In this document: positions 5,195-5,730 of the stretch, in pieces | Position numbering within the stretch: position 1 is the first letter of the stretch | Layout of the letters: each line of letters opens with the position of its first letter | From: Candidatus Eiseniibacteriota bacterium | Lineage (GTDB): Bacteria; Eisenbacteria; RBG-16-71-46 | Assembly: GCA_005893365.1 (NCBI GenBank) | Contig: VBPB01000174.1 | Coordinates: 1-5,730 of the forward strand | Direction: 5' to 3' | Length of the DNA stretch: 5,730 nucleotides | Translations under genes and position numbers: made by a program | Notes under the pieces: model-generated | Database searches by the model: none | Told to the model about the DNA's origin: nothing | What the model saw: the letters and a program-made list of their open reading frames with translations, nothing else

Positions 5195-5605
5195 GTGGCA
5201 CGAATCGCGGGCGTCGATCTTCCGGCGGATAAGCGCATCGAGGTCGCGCTCACCTACATCTTCGGCATCGGCCGCACGACGGCGCGCAAGATCCTGGCGC
5301 AGTCCGGCGTGAGCCCCGATGTCCGGGTCAAGGCCTTGAGCGACGAGGACAGCGGCAAGCTGCGCACCATCATCGAGCGCGACTACAAGGTGGAGGGCGC
5401 GCTGCGCGGCGAGGTCGCCATGAACATCAAGCGGCTGATGGATATCGGCGCCTACCGCGGCCTGCGTCACCGCCGCGGGCTGCCGGTCCACGGCCAGCGC
5501 ACCAAGACCAATGCCCGCACCCGCAAGGGCCCCAAGAAGACGGCGGGCGGGATGAAGCGACCCACGGCGGCGGCCAAGCCGGCCCCGGCGGCGAAGAAGA
5601 GCTGA
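5195..5605 (+). CDS. rpsM: 30S ribosomal protein S13
   Basis: S13 lies in the head of the small subunit, forms intersubunit bridges with the 50S (to L5 and 23S helix 38), and its C-terminal tail reaches toward the P-site tRNA. The 136-residue product starts with the canonical MARIAGVDLPADKRIEVALT. It then has YIFGIGRTTARKIL (residues 21-34, helix-turn region), NIKRLMDIGAYRGLRHRRGL (77-96) and PVHGQRTKTNARTRKGPKK (97-115). Most S13 proteins end soon after NARTRKGP; here a further ~20 residues rich in Ala, Lys and Pro (TAGGMKRP, AAAKPAPAAKKS) follow. GTG at 5195 is the start, as residue 2 onward matches the family and a strong ribosome site precedes it. The gap of 18 bases after rpmJ leaves no space for an E. 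coli-like alpha-operon leader pseudoknot. Confidence 0.97.
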   Translation: MARIAGVDLPADKRIEVALTYIFGIGRTTARKILAQSGVSPDVRVKALSDEDSGKLRTIIERDYKVEGALRGEVAMNIKRLMDIGAYRGLRHRRGLPVHGQRTKTNARTRKGPKKTAGGMKRPTAAAKPAPAAKKS

Positions 5606-5610
5606 TCGAG

Positions 5611-5624
5611 GGGCCTCAAGGCCC
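5611..5624 (+). other. Possible small hairpin between rpsM and rpsK
   Basis: GGGCC-TCAA-GGCCC is a perfect five-base-pair inverted repeat with a four-base loop in the 34-base rpsM-rpsK gap. No T-run follows, and the rpsK ribosome site begins five bases after it, so termination is unlikely. It may be a processing or translation-tuning element, or chance in GC-rich DNA. Confidence 0.35.
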
Positions 5625-5628
5625 GCAC

Positions 5629-5633
5629 GGAGG
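5629..5633 (+). promoter_or_regulatory. Shine-Dalgarno sequence for rpsK
   Basis: GGAGG lies six bases before GTG at 5640, supporting that codon as the rpsK start. Confidence 0.8.
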
Positions 5634-5639
5634 TTTCGA

Positions 5640-5730
5640 GTGGCGGATGTGAAGAAGACACGCAAGCGCGACCGCAAGGTGAGCACCACGGGCGTCGCGC
5701 ACGTGCAGGCGAGTTTCAACAACACCATCA
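5640..5730 (+). CDS. rpsK: 30S ribosomal protein S11, 3'-truncated
   Basis: Only the first 30 codons of S11 are inside the window; the rest lies beyond the end. S11 is on the small-subunit platform, where it contacts 16S rRNA around the E site and mRNA exit. The visible part is a basic N-terminal arm (ADVKKTRKRDRKVSTT, residues 2-17) followed by the conserved GVAHVQASFNNTI (18-30), which is diagnostic of S11. GTG at 5640 is chosen because of the GGAGG six bases before it. The 34-base gap after rpsM and the rpsM-rpsK order match the bacterial alpha operon; rpsD and rpoA would be expected downstream. The gene is normally well under 150 codons, so roughly three quarters is missing. Confidence 0.95.
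   Translation, partial: MADVKKTRKRDRKVSTTGVAHVQASFNNTI

Noticed and set aside
1..5730. Mobile element, phage, CRISPR, RNA gene or accessory system
   Set aside because: Every stretch is accounted for by core operon genes with gaps of at most about 35 bases. No tandem repeats, tRNA-like folds, transposase motifs or composition breaks were seen.

Overview
This window is a slice of the bacterial spc/alpha ribosomal-protein operon. It is read entirely from the + strand and packed almost end to end with coding sequence. Gene order is rplF (5'-truncated) - rplR - rpsE - rpmD - rplO - secY - adk - map - infA - rpmJ - rpsM - rpsK (3'-truncated). Base composition is very GC-rich, with strong G/C bias at third codon positions. 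Start codons are mixed: ATG for rplR, rpmD, rplO, secY, adk and rpmJ; GTG for rpsE, map, rpsM and rpsK; TTG for infA. All proteins are clearly bacterial: bacterial-type L6/L18/L15, SecY, long-form Adk, type I MetAP, IF-1 and zinc-type L36. The secY-adk-map-infA-rpmJ-rpsM order is widespread in bacteria and differs from E. coli, which lacks adk, map and infA here. Together with the GC content, this suggests an uncultivated high-GC lineage (for example an Eisenbacteria-, Gemmatimonadota- or Methylomirabilota-like group), but I cannot place it firmly.

Region by region: positions 2-2048 hold the late spc ribosomal proteins (L6, L18, S5, L30, L15), joined by tiny gaps or overlaps. Positions 2048-3367 encode the translocon channel SecY, and 3367-4017 adenylate kinase, each overlapping its upstream neighbour by one base (TGATG). 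Positions 4028-4792 encode methionine aminopeptidase and 4806-5024 initiation factor IF-1. Positions 5060-5176 encode the 38-residue ribosomal protein L36. Positions 5195-5605 encode S13, and the first 30 codons of S11 reach the window end. The longest non-coding stretches are only about 35 bases (5025-5059 and 5606-5639), and each contains a small GC-rich inverted repeat just ahead of a Shine-Dalgarno sequence.

Functionally the genes form one growth-linked unit: ribosome subunits, initiation (IF-1), N-terminal methionine removal (Map), export of nascent chains (SecY) and adenine nucleotide balance (Adk). No promoter, intrinsic terminator with a U-tract, mobile element, RNA gene or CRISPR array is visible. 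I see no undescribed system. The points worth a second look are small: start-codon corrections for rpsE and infA, an unusual Cys3-His zinc site in the Adk LID, a tail on S13, a divergent glycine-rich segment in L15, and possible RNA hairpins in front of rpmJ, rpsK and rplO.
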